Positions 8,441-19,708 of a stretch of DNA of 23,410 bases are shown here, piece by piece. Position 1 is the first letter of the stretch. The number at the start of each line of letters is the position of its first letter. Made by a program: the position numbers and the translations under genes. The notes below the pieces were generated by a model that was not told the DNA's origin, did not search any database, and saw only the letters and a program-made list of their open reading frames with translations. This DNA comes from Tubiluchus corallicola (Eukaryota > Priapulida > Priapulimorpha > Priapulimorphida > Tubiluchidae). Where the stretch lies: contig JAQGDQ010001399.1 of the NCBI GenBank assembly GCA_030141605.1, positions 1-23,410 of the forward strand. The letters run 5' to 3'.

Positions 8441-9057
8441 AATACTTTATTTAATGTGGATAAAACTTTAACCAACATTATTAATTATTTCCTAGGTGGC
8501 ACATAAAATAAAATGGAAAAAATAAAGGCTAATAACATTTACAGTGATTGTGTACTACAAGCACTAAAAATAAAAATCATGGAATCCATTCTAGAAGCTT
8601 ATGAACAATTTAAATTTCATAATTTGTAATGAATGGATAAACGAAACACTATCTGACACAATCTATACACTTTAATAAAACATCTGCAGTAAGATTTGAA
8701 AAAACACGCATTTTGACATTAGTTTAGTTGCCTTTCTTGTGAACGTTTGCTAATTGGTGACTGAAAATCATTGATGCTACTGACGTTGGTCTCCTGTGGT
8801 GGTAAAGAATATCACAGTTGTGCTCAGGCGAAAGCCAAAGTGCGTTTGTATATTTCTAATTTTAGTATTGGCAAGTAGAGTTTTGGTAATCACCTGCTCG
8901 TGTTTTATCACTTTCCTTTTTGTACAATCCTGGTTTCGTGTACCAGTTATCACTTTCTATTTATCCCGATCGTATAGTGTAAAGTGATTTATATCTATAT
9001 ATTATATAGATTGTATTTTAGTTTAACAGATTCGCTTATTATTTGTTCGCTACAAGG
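8441..9057. other. AT-rich intergenic stretch, no gene recognised
   Basis: Open frames here are short (63 codons at 8796-8987) and show no domain. A segment from TGTGGTGG at 8795 to CTACA at 9058 begins with TG and ends with CA like an LTR. It has no visible partner, so I do not call it one. Confidence 0.4.
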
Positions 9058-10066
9058 TGGTTTCATCACCTGGCTCCGAGCGCTTTAGATATGAGTCTAT
9101 CGAGCAATGATTTTATCTCTCAAGACTTTCTCCTCGACCTTTGCGTTGTGAGTGAAGGTCTTCTTCCCTCGAGCTATTCGTATCACGGATCTAGTGTTGC
9201 TTAACTCTGAACACACTTATATCATACGTAAACTCAATAGTTATGTGCCAAAGTGAACTAGCTTTATTAGTTTACAAAAGTTACTCTATCTAGGTAGCTG
9301 TACAAGATTCGTCCTTGTACGCTTGTGACGCTTACAATTAATGTACTGCTCCCAAAAGACTCTTATGTACTTCCCTTGACAATTTCTCAGTATATTGCAC
9401 GTAAGGTGCTTATTACAATACAATGTGAACTTCTCAATACGATGCAATGTGAACTCATGTGAACTACAGTTATGCAAAGTTACTCTCAGTTACAAATGCG
9501 TTAAGATTACTTAACTCTGCGGATTGACCACAATGCACCCTGTACACTTGGTCGAATCCAGTTGATATTATGAGACTCTCGTTGTCCAGTGCCCAGTCTA
9601 TCGCTGAGTACGCAGAACTTTCCACGCTGGTATCGAACGATGCTGTCTCAGTTCCTTGTCAGATTCTCCTCTGATACGTGTGTGACTTCGCGTCGCACCC
9701 TCTCTCTCTCCTCGTGTTGTCTCGTGTATTTTTTGTGAAAGACGACCCCGTGTTCCTAAAACTCAGAGCTTATATCCCGAAGAGCTGACCTTGCGAAATT
9801 CGCGCCAAACGCAATCAGGCGACAGGCGACATCCCTGGACATCCCTGGACATCCCTGACATCCTTGACATCCTTGGCATCCCTGGACATCCGCTTCCAAG
9901 CGATTTATGGTCAGCAAGGGTGGTCCTCGAATTCCTTTGCTCGTGGGAACGATCCTGTTTGGGGGCGACTCTTCAGAACTTCCTGTCCTTGACATCGTCA
10001 AACGCCGGTAGAGGCTTTGCCGGTAACTATAAACTCTCTCTTCAAAAGACATTTACCTGCCGCTGA
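9058..10066 (-). other. Less AT-rich block, possibly a minus-strand LTR or promoter region
   Basis: Base composition changes here: the sequence is richer in G+C and CpG than its surroundings, most clearly from 9550 to 10020. On the minus strand GGGATATAAGCTC (TATA-like, near 9770-9782) is followed by a pyrimidine/purine-rich leader, and AATAAA appears near 9258. Upstream of the TATA-like box lies the decamer array. This order (repeat-rich U3, TATA, leader, poly(A) signal) is what an LTR looks like. No terminal TG...CA pair, target-site duplication, second LTR or internal coding region could be assigned. Two opposite-strand frames at 9756-10066 exist only because of the repeats and the composition. 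Confidence 0.35.
9831..9890. repeat. Decamer tandem repeat (CATCCCTGGA type)
   Basis: Six units of 9-10 bases: ATCCCTGGAC twice, ATCCCTGAC, ATCCTTGAC, ATCCTTGGC and ATCCCTGGAC. A shorter CAGGCGA duplication lies directly before it. Read on the minus strand it gives a GCQGCQ-like run in an open frame, which reflects the repeat and is not a protein I can support. Confidence 0.85.
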
Positions 10067-11189
10067 GTTTCTGTTAATTAAGTATAACTTTGCATAAAGC
10101 TATAATGTCCTCACCTAACAATACCTATTTGCTTCCAGCATCCTAGTTGCCTTCAGCGAACGATAAAAACTCACATTTTCCACAGGTATGTTTACACTTT
10201 TACATCTCATTAAATCCGGGCTTACCAGCTGGATGAGTTCTTACATCGATCAATAAATTTATTTTATAAAATCAGGGAGGCATAAGATTTATTACCAAAT
10301 TATCAATTTATAAATTTATTCACAACAGTTTCCCTGCTGTGCATGTCCGAAACATATTAAAATGATTCTCTCAGGTAATCGGACGCATGATTATTGAAGA
10401 TTTTATACATCATCAAACATTTACTCGGCAGCTAAAGGAACCAATTTGAGTGTGGAAAGCAAATACCTAATGGGCGTTTCCGTGCTTCAATTGAGTATGA
10501 GTCACAGGCCTCTCTTTGGAATCCCGAAGGCTTTCAGCAATGTTTGTTGATCAGAGTATCCCCTAACTGCAATTCAACAAAGATAACAGCCTAGTGAATC
10601 CATACAAAATATTTTGCTGATTATCGAAACTGTGTGAAAAGTCAAATGCTTTTAGACTTTACACTGATTACCAATAATGCACAGACATTCTACTTAGTGC
10701 TTGCAAACTGCTTCTTAAATAAGCTAATATTATAGCACTTACATCATAACAGCCAGCAAAAGCTTATTCAAATCAACAAAAGAGAAGGCAGAAGACAATG
10801 AATTGACGTCAGAACAATGCAAATGTGAACCTCTATCGCCACCCCTCTTGGTGGAGACAACCCACATTGTCACTTGGCCACTTTCATTCTCGTCTCAAGA
10901 GCTATGTATCTCCTTCCAAGAGCCCCACCAGAGGCAGATAGAACGTTTTTACACAGTCTGTTTGGCAAAAATTTTTAAAAAGACCTAGGTTGGGTTCGGG
11001 CAAACATCTGTAGCAGGATGTCGTGGCCCTCACGCCATAAATATTTATGATACCTAGAACACCCACCGTTGAACGGGCTATCTAACCATTAATTGAGATT
11101 ATTTAGTAAATTTTAGCAACAATTTTAGCAGCGTGAGAACTTCTGGGTAATGGCCAACCTTGAATATGAGGTCTCAAACCAGTGCAATG
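10067..11189. other. Intergenic stretch, no gene recognised
   Basis: There are only short frames without domains. A small patch at 10830-10920 is more G+C-rich than the rest and has the palindrome-like CCACCCCTCTTGGTGG. I could not assign it to a SINE or any other known element. Confidence 0.45.
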
Positions 11190-13200
11190 TCACAATCTTC
11201 AGCAATATCAGCTGGAATTTAGTAAACATCAAAAAGCTCTGAAAATAATAACACCCGCTCTTGACATTGTTTTGGCACCATTCATGGCTCTTTTTGCTTG
11301 TCATTTTGTAAACATATATTTTAGTTATATAGTTAGTAATTACATAAATATATATATGATTATGTCGCCATCATTTTCGTCCTTGCTCCACGTTCAAAAG
11401 TCATTCTTGATACTGCTGTTGCTAATGTTTTTGCTGTTCACCGTCACCGTCGACGCCACCCCTACCACCGCTGCAGAAGTTGATGGTTCTATGGAAATAA
11501 ATTAACGCTGAGAGGAAGCTCTTTTCCTTTCGGAATATTAAGCAATCGCTTCTTAATTTAATCACTGAAAAAGAGACATTGTGTCAGCTCCATTTGTTTT
11601 ACAATTTTTGCTGCATGGTGATTGCTAACAAATGTAATTGCTGTACCTTCTTACACAGTTTCGCCAGTAAGGTGAGTTCTCTGACATAAATTATTTAAAA
11701 TTATAATCACTTATTTCTGGTTTCTATATGCGTGTCGGGCGTGAGTTTTGTCTGTGCTCACAGATCAAAAACTTTATATTTTCTTAGACTGGCATAAGTT
11801 AAAAATTCATTTTCCTTGTTAGGGAAGAAAACTGCCACTTTTGGTTTCCATGATAAAAAGTTGCATCGTGAAATATGGAAAATTAAATATATGGAAGAAA
11901 TCAAATATGGAAGAAATTCTACAAAAATTGAATTCTGTTCTGCATCATTAGGTTTGTCCTATTGGCAAGGCACTAGTCACCTCTGATCAACAACTTGAGC
12001 AAATGCGCTATGTAAACCCACTCTCACGTAAATTAAACTTCGAATTAATTTGACAAATGTGATCTATAAACATTCCATACACAAAGAAAGATTTTAAGCT
12101 TCATCTATTCTGCCAGAAATTGAACAATAATTGAAATTTTGAGAAGTATTTTCCCGAGACGCCAGTCATGCAGATCAATCAAAAATTTTAATCTTCAACA
12201 ATATTGTCTGGAATTTAATAACAACTGAAATCTTATGAAGTGTTGAGCTGAAAAACGGTTTCTGCAATGCACAAAGAGAATGATTCTATTACGTAACAAG
12301 ACCTTCTAGGTCATATTGTAATGACTGAAAACCCTCAATTTCTCTGGAAATTGTGAGTAATGCTCAAACTTGAAACGCCCATGATAAACCGTTTATACAG
12401 ACATTAGACTGAAAACGTGCATGTTAAGTTTCTGAAATTTTGGATATTCTAGAAAACATTTTATTATTGCTATTATCTCAGGGATCTTTGCTACTAATCA
12501 GTGCCTTTATATATATATATATATTGAAATGATTTTATATTATATGATATGTTCTATAATATAACAATGTCTACACAAAGACAATAACGTTTGTACTGCC
12601 GAAAAACGATTAAACAGATTTCTTTATGATTAAATCGTGTGCTGGTTCATGCCCAGTGAAAAAATGTGCAGGAATGATTCATGAGACCTGGATTAGATAC
12701 TCAATTGTGTGGTCTCGTTTACCGTGCTGATGCTGACTGTTTATCTCGTGGAGAACGAGTGTTGCCCGTTACCATTCAGCAGTAACTTCTGATTCTTCAG
12801 ACAGTTATGTAGTTCATCTTAGTGGGTGGCCATTGGTAACGAACTAGGCTCCGGTCACAAAACAAACACATCAGTTCCTTCATACCTTCACTTGGACGTG
12901 ATTTTGATAGCACATCATAATTTCAGAAACAAATTTTTGAAGATCTTTGTGTACAATGAAGTTTAAGGTGCAAATCTCGCGCGAGAAAAAAATATCTGTG
13001 TAAACATAAGAGCGTGATATTTTGAAAAACTTAAGAAATTTCTCAAAGATTTAATATTTCTTCAAAATCGTTCAACACAAACAGCTTGCAAATTCAAAAT
13101 GCCGAGATATTTATATTAGAACAGGTTTTTTGTGTTGGAAATGTCTTGAAGAAGAGAGAAAGTAGAGAGATTGCGCACTTCTTAAATTTCCAAGCCTCCA
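11190..13200. repeat. Tandem unit, copy 1 (unidentified, about 2 kb)
   Basis: Blocks of this stretch recur in the same order in copy 2. TCTTCAGCAATAT..CTGGAATTTA (11196) recurs at 13339. GTCGCCATCATTTTCGTCCTTG (about 11384) recurs as GTCGTCATTATTTTTGTTCTTG (13603). GGAATATTAAG with a downstream CTGAAAA.GAG (11532) recurs at 13867. GGGCGTGAGTTTTGTCTG (about 11738) recurs at about 14080. CCGTTTATACAGACATTA (12389) recurs at 15645, and TCATACCTTCACTTGGAC (about 12878) at 17521. Within copy 1 the first module also reappears at 12191. I find no domain in any frame; the longest frame is 107 codons. It could be an old non-autonomous transposon or a duplicated non-coding segment. Confidence 0.7.
12508..12524. 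repeat. (TA)n microsatellite
   Basis: A run of about eight TA dinucleotides inside copy 1 of the tandem unit. It is absent at the matching place in copy 2 (near 15770), so it expanded or was lost after the duplication. Confidence 0.85.
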
Positions 13201-13329
13201 TTCCACACTTGCGAAAAACTTAACAAAATAAAGCAAAGCAAATACAGACAAGATTAATAATTGCCTGCCACAGGAAAATTCACAAAAGCTTTCTGTATTT
13301 GAGTTGAGGCGCGGTTCACGCGAGGAAAG

Positions 13330-16300
13330 AGTTATATATTCAGCAATTTCGTCTGGAACTTAATAATGATTGAAAAAGCACCCCTGCTTTTGTAATTTTA
13401 TAATCTTTCACACTTCTTTCACGGCAAATTTCACAATACGCTAAATTGCAGTCTGACCAACATTGAATGTGATTTTCCCTCTGAAATAAACACAGACACA
13501 GCAAAGCAACAACTCTTTGACAACTTTGCAACCTTCGGATATTTTCAGAAAACTTTTTGACTCTTGTTGCTATTTTGTAAATATATCTTTTTCACAATGA
13601 CTGTGTCGTCATTATTTTTGTTCTTGTCTAGCTGCTGCTGCTCCAAGTTCAACTGTCACTCTATTGTTGATATTGTTGTTGTTCTTGTTACTGATTCTGC
13701 TTCTATGCTGCTAATTATGGTGATCGTGCCACAGCTGCTGTCATTGTTGTTGTTGTTTATGCAAGATTTAAAAACTTAAACTACTAATTCGGGAAGAAAA
13801 ACACTGATTTTGTTCATTGGAAAAAAGTTGACGTTGAATGCAAGCTAGAGAGTGGCTAATCATATCGGAATATTAAGAAGTAGTTAATTCTTATACTTAA
13901 TCCCTGAAAATGAGGCAGTCTGATTTAAAATCTTTGCTGCACGGAGATTACTGGTCTTAGTTTTTTCGCAAACAACTATAATTGCTGCAGTTTCTGATAA
14001 AACTTCGCTAATTAGAACAAGTTCTCAGACGTCAGTCATTGGAAAATGCAACCCTTATTGCAGGTTGCTAGATGTGTTTAGGGCGTGAGTTTTGTCTGCG
14101 CCACACAGTTAAAATACATTATAATATCTTAAGAAAAGTGAAAAAATTAAAATACAGACAGAGACGTGGGTATTTGATATGATTAACCAGGTTGGCTAAT
14201 AACAGTGTCTTGTTGTTTTGATGTTAATATAAATATTTGGTTGTTGTTTATAAACGAATATTGCAAGGAACCTTGTCAGCAAATTGAAAAAATACACTAA
14301 AACACAGACGCGCAAAGATTAAATTTCTTGAGAAATTGCAATATGATATGTAAACTTTCTTCACACAAAGCCGAATTATAACCTCCACTAATTCTGTCAG
14401 GAATTTAAAATTTTGGGGATTTTGTGGTATACATATTTGGATATATATACAGAGCTGAGACGCAGGTCACGCGCAGGACACAAATAAGCATTTTAATCCC
14501 TGATACAAATTTCTTGGAGAAAAACTGACGATGAAAGCAAGCTAGCGAGCAGCTAAATCTTTTTATCTTTGAATATAAAGCAATCTTTTCTTAATTTAAT
14601 GCCTGAAAACGAGACATTCTATCAGGTTTAATTGCTTTAAAATCTTGTGAAGATTATCAGTCTCATAAAGTTTTGCAGACAACAATAACTGCTTCTTTTT
14701 ACAAAAATTCACAAATTTCTTTGTTAAGTGGCGGAAAAATCAATTAGAATTATTTCTCAGACGTAAATTATTAGTAATTACAATACTTATTTCAGGTTGC
14801 TGTTTGTGTCAAGGAAAAGTTCTTGAAGCAAACTGCAAACTGAAGCAAAGAAGCGTAAATTTACTTTTCATGTTAGAAAAATTATCACTTATAATTCTTT
14901 GGATGGCAAGAACTACGCAAAATAATATAAGAATTGCAAAGATAGGTTAGAAACAAAAGCGCTACCAAAAAAAGAAATTCTTTAGAAAGTAGCACAAGTT
15001 GTGCATAATGAGGAATAGCCAAGAAATCAGTCATCTACTGTCATCAGTCGTCCATTCACCCACTAGAAGGTTGTGGAGGGACAGAAACCTAGCTATTATC
15101 AAGGATGAAAAATTTCAAATAAAATATGCACTAACACGTTCATTGAAAAAGGTCTCTTAAACATTTGAAAATAAATATTAGAAAGTCAATAGATTTTTAT
15201 TTTTCTCACGCATAAAATGTACGTTCTGTGTTCGAAATATGTTTAAATAGCATATATTAAAGCGGAATCCATGCAAACGAGTCCCATAAACATATTACTT
15301 TGCTTGGCCATTCTACCACAGAAGAATCTCAACTCAGCTTTTACTCATCAAGTTATTTGCATGTCACTTTTATATATTTAATTAAGTCTTGTTTCGCAAT
15401 GCTTTAAGAAGACTGGCTGAAACAATGGGTTTGTTGCTTCGATACCAATATAAAAACATTTAGTTGTTGTTCATAAAACCGATAATGTTTAGGAACGTCA
15501 TCTTCAATTTGAGCAGCTGCTGTATTAACCAACTTTGAAGATCGGATATTAACGACACGCTAATAACATCCATTTTTAAATTGATTTGGCAAATTTCTTT
15601 GCAGGGTAAGACGTTGTTAACAACAAACCTGGAAACACCCACAATGAACCGTTTATACAGACATTAAACTCAAAACTTATGAGTTAAGGTTATTCAAATG
15701 TTGGACATTTTTGGAAACTTTTTGTCACTGCTATAGTTTCCGTGATCACTGTTACTAATTTCTGCCTTTATTGATCTTACAGTAAGTCTTTAATGCAGGT
15801 GAAAAAAGTCTGCACCAATTGCAGGCTATTCATGTGCGATGAATAATTGCATGAGTGATTCGTGAGACATGGTTTTGATACTCATTGGCCCGATTCAATT
15901 GATATGCTATGCTTGACTGTTTGCATCACAGGGATTATATATAATAATCATAATAATAAATCTTTAATCAAGAACTGAACGTATATACAAAAAGGTGCCT
16001 CTCTTCACCGTTACATTTTCATATAACAAATCTTTTAAATAACATGTTATACTTATATTTGATTTAATTTCAAATGATTCACACTATTACACACATGAAT
16101 TTACTTTATACACATACATAATTTATTTTTGTGTGCTCGAGCGGGTCTAAATTAACAGTTATTTGGTATAAAACTATCTCTGATCAGGTCTCTAAAAGCC
16201 ATTATTAATTTTTATCAGATTGAAGCATAATATTACGTGTATAATTGGCATCAGCTAGTTCTATGAAACGCATTCTTTTTGTATCATCTACTTTATTGCA

Positions 16301-17830
16301 TCTGAATAAATGGTGCTGAGGAGTTTGCTCTTCTTCTCCTCATGGACGTAAACTAGTATCACACATATTAAGTCTATACAAAAAGCTGTTAAAATTCCCC
16401 TGGCCAGTTAAAAAAGACAAGGCAATGGATTCTATTTTCCTTTCGTTATTTCCAAGCTGCAAGATCAATGGTGTACATTTTGTATTCTGCATTGCAACAT
16501 TTTCTCCTCGAAATTGCATAACGTGCCTATATTTATTTGACCAGGTACAAGAAACATAATCCATAATTTGACATTTAGTATACTTTTTTCAGGAACTTCT
16601 TCGCGATCTGTTGCACGGAAGTTTTCATTCCAGACAAATTTTAAAAAGTGTCTCACAGTCTGCGCATGTGTATACATAATATTTTAATAAATACGCCTTC
16701 CTGTCAGCAATTAAATTTAATTCAATGTTTAACGGTGGAAGACCACAAAGTATTTCCAATTTAGTTCGATCTGGTTTAAAAGCAGAACCCGCAACTTTCA
16801 TTATATCATAGATTATGTCTTCAAATACCGAAAGTTTTTTTGTACTTAACCATCCAGTAGCACTGTACAGTATAATCGGCAAAATAGTAGTTTTATTACA
16901 ATGGTGGCAAGTCGGAAACCTCCATATTTAGTGCAATTGTTTTTTTACTTTCAACCATCTATACCATACCGTTTTATGAACATTACCCGCGTATTTAGCA
17001 AATGTTAATTTCCGATCAACAGTTAGGCCTAACATTTTGCTGTCTTCAACAAACAATATTTCATTGTTACTAATTTTTAAATTATCTGGTTTGTTATTTT
17101 CATCCCATGCCCCTACTAGCAATGCTTCTGTCTTACCAGGTAACGTATTTATCTTTAAACGCCATTTCTGGCACCATTTGTGAAGCACATCACAACAGCT
17201 TTGTGCAATTGTAACACAGGTTTGCGGGTCTGTATTTGACGCATGCAAAGATCCATACTTGTACTTTTTAACCAAGTCATGCATGTTATAAAACATATCG
17301 GTAATGAAAAATATAAACAGTATTCGTGCTAAAACTGACCTCTGTCGAAGTCCTAAATTAAATCTCCTTAAATCACAGGAAGAGAGAGGATGTTTCACAC
17401 TACCATTTAGTAGCAAACATAACGAGACATAGTTACTTCTGTCAGTTCAGTAGCTCATCTTAGAGGCTCGCACTTGATAATAAGCCAAGCCCCGGTCACA
17501 CCACAAACCCTTCAGTTCTCTCATACCTTCACTTGGACATGCTATGTTTATGTTCTTAGCACGTCGATTTCAGAAACTAGTTTCTCGAGGACCTTTGTGC
17601 AAATCTCGTGCGAGAAGAAATATCTGACTGTGTAAACATAGTTTCTTCATGGCGTGACATTTTGAGTAACTTGATAGATTTCACAAAGATTTAATATTGT
17701 TCAACACAAAGAGCTTTCAAATCCAAGATGCTTCAATGTTTAGTTTTTTTGGGCGTTGGAGATGTGTCAATAAATTAGACTGGAAGAAAGAGACGCCTGT
17801 GAAAGTTTGCACAACAGCCTCTTACACCCA
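13330..17830. repeat. Tandem unit, copy 2, split by a LINE
   Basis: Collinear with copy 1. The offset is about 2.14 kb at the first block and 2.35 kb by 14080. It is then 3.26 kb at 15645, because an extra internal module at about 14540-14830 repeats material also present at 13840-14110. The LINE at 15934-17420 interrupts it. Before the LINE the unit reads GACTGTTTGCATCACAGGG, and after it AACGAGACATAGTTACTTCTG. Copy 1 has the two parts directly joined near 12740-12790. Divergence between copies is high, so the duplication is old and the LINE insertion is younger. The strand and nature of the unit are unknown. A CTG-rich 71-codon frame at 13564-13779 is low-complexity and not convincing. Confidence 0.68.
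15934..17420 (-). pseudogene. 5'-truncated LINE with RT C-terminal half
   Basis: On the minus strand a 162-codon frame (17416-16928) starts just before RT motif B (GLRQRSVLARILFIFF, where active elements have GvrQGSVLsPiLF). It continues with HKWCQKWRLKIN, KTEALLVGAWDE and SKMLGLTVDRKLTF. Downstream frames 16882-16625, 16677-16465 and 16564-16340 continue the C-terminal region in order. The last continues past one TGA to HHLFRCNK, ending at TAA 16207-16205, with a Cys/His pattern typical of LINE C-termini. A 3' untranslated region follows to an AAT-rich tail (15934-15960). Where YADD belongs the protein reads YKYGSLHAS, so the catalytic aspartates are lost. Truncation at motif B is typical of incomplete target-primed reverse transcription. 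Confidence 0.88.
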
Positions 17831-19388
17831 TTTCACCTTAAATCACACCACATATCGCTCAAAATCACCTTAAAGCCCACGAGAAACATGAATTTTTTTT
17901 TACGCAAAAGTTCTGATATTCCTTTAAGCGTAATTGATTCGTGATTACTAATCTGACAAGACCCAGCACGATATGAAACAGAAATTTTCTGAAGTGATTT
18001 GTTTGGAAAAGCAGAAAAGTAGAAATTCGCCCCTAATATAAATCGACTGGCACCAACCTGTTATTAATGAAACTTATGACCATAGATTATTTTCGTCTGC
18101 CATTCAGTACGAGTAGTCCTGCTTTAATTTTGATTTCATTGAAATTTTAGTTGTATTGTATTTTAGGGACGTACAGATTTGCACTACATATCTAAAATAT
18201 CTGCATGTTCCAAACGTTAAGTAGAGCACAGCAAATGTGTTGAACGACCTCTTTTCTTAACTGCAACTTTCTCATGGAGAGACAACTGCGAAAAATTAAG
18301 CTGTTGTAGTACACTTACAGTTGCAGAACTTATTCCTTGGGGATGCAAGGCGTCCATTTTAAATATTTTATGTTTTAAGCACACAACCTAAGTTTACATT
18401 TAACACATCCAAGAATATGATATGACAGTACACTGTAATCACGTGGAAATTGTTACTGTGTTCGAGACAGTACTTTGTCTGCCTAGCAGCAGACGCTAGC
18501 GTACTGCGTGTTATCTCAGACATTCGCACATGACCGCATGTGCACAACAGTCAAACACCAAGTTGTTTGGGCTGTGAAGTAAATAGTACTTCCCACACAT
18601 GCTCCGGTTCTGTACAAGTAAAAAAAAAGAACTAAAGGAAAACGACTTATTATATGAAATATTATAGAGAATAATGAGTGAAAACAGGGGTGATACAGTA
18701 CCACAGTAGCTATACACCAACAGCCACTGAAATGTACAAAGCGCGTGCAATATTCAGTCGAGCAACCGTACCAACATTCAAACATTACCTTGCTACATAG
18801 TAACAGTACATGATTGTTAGTTGACAAACCAGTTAGACTTTTTCCGCAGTTCCTAAAATATGGCCCTTGCAAGCTACCAACAGCCATCTTGTCGCACATA
18901 TTTGATAATTTTCGATTGAGTCTAAATCAAAAATTAATCATCCAGATGGGTTTTAGCATTGTGCAAAGTTTTAACAATGCAATTATTTTGTGCAATTTCT
19001 GAAGCCATCTTAGGCGCATTCTAGAAATGTTGTGACATTACAGAGGCATTTAAGCAACGGATATAGAATCATTGAGATCCATAATCTTTATTTAGACACC
19101 AAAGTCATTTTCCTGCCTGTTCTGATGGCTAAGATTTTTGGTGTAAGCCAGCAAATTGACCCTACCAAAAGCAAAAAGTAAAAAAATAAATTTAATACTT
19201 CAAAGCATAGTAGTTCCACTGGCTATATTGTCTCTTGTTTTTAGCATCTATTTAAAGCATACTGCCTTATCTTATCTTATCTTATCAAATCTCATCTTAA
19301 CTTTAGCGAAAAGCAACCCAGAATAATATATCCAAAATAGGCTGAACTACGAGCACCATAAAGGGTCTAATTATGACATCAAAAAGAC
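17831..19388. other. Gene-poor stretch upstream of the methyltransferase gene
   Basis: It holds a few short frames, a pentamer microsatellite at 19266-19285 and GCCATCTT words at about 18890 and 19010. The longest frame is 127 codons on the minus strand (18899-18516). It is rich in Cys and aromatic residues, overlaps another frame and has no domain I recognise. I do not call a gene. Confidence 0.45.
19266..19285. repeat. (CTTAT)4 microsatellite
   Basis: Four perfect CTTAT units, followed by diverged TCATCTT copies. It lies about 420 bases upstream of the methyltransferase start codon. Confidence 0.9.
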
Positions 19389-19390
19389 AG

Positions 19391-19399
19391 CCGCCATTT
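19391..19399 (+). promoter_or_regulatory. YY1-like element upstream of the methyltransferase gene
   Basis: CCGCCATTT, within CAGCCGCCATTTGGCC, reads AAATGGCGGCTG on the opposite strand. This is a close match to the YY1 consensus. It lies 310 bases before the chosen ATG, in the same orientation relative to its gene as the copy at 5879-5889. It may mark the transcription start region; this is inferred. Confidence 0.4.
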
Positions 19400-19708
19400 G
19401 GCCACAGGAATAAGTCGATTCAATACAACTCGTCGAAAAAGGAGAAAAAATACAGGCAGTTTTACACCCTCATACACTTGTACAAATATATTGCCTTTCA
19501 CTTTGTGGAGAGTAAAGGTAACTGTTCTGCTGAATCATGTGTTTAGCCATGTGCGCACACTTAGGTTTTAGAAATGAGTTAGAATGCACAGAAATCTTAC
19601 CTGGTGCGTGCAGGCCTATTTATTTCACTTGTATTTGATTCTGATAGTTTGACGTTCAAGATCTTCATGTTTAGTAATTTTGACTTCTCGACATTGTTTT
19701 GTGTCAAG

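Noticed and set aside
8092-8442. 116-codon and 83-codon plus-strand frames
   Set aside because: They overlap the LINE C-terminal relic and end in leucines encoded by the TTA microsatellite. They are read-through frames of decayed LINE sequence.
8795-9058. Possible plus-strand LTR (TG...CA, about 264 bp)
   Set aside because: There is no second copy, no convincing primer-binding site after it and no target-site duplication. TG and CA ends alone are too common.
9756-10066. Opposing frames of 98 and 91 codons
   Set aside because: They are kept open by the decamer repeat and higher G+C. Cys-Gln-Gly and Pro-Asp-Ile runs simply translate the repeat.
11182-11505. 107-codon plus-strand frame with hydrophobic segments
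   Set aside because: It lies in copy 1 of the tandem unit. The matching part of copy 2 does not preserve the frame, and the hydrophobic runs reflect T-rich codons.
13564-13779. 71-codon leucine/valine-rich frame
   Set aside because: Low-complexity TTG/CTG-rich sequence, not conserved as a frame with copy 1.
19604-19708. N-terminal extension of the methyltransferase to 19604
   Set aside because: The first codon there is GTG, which is not a normal eukaryotic nuclear start. ATG 19709 has a much better context and directly precedes the membrane anchor.
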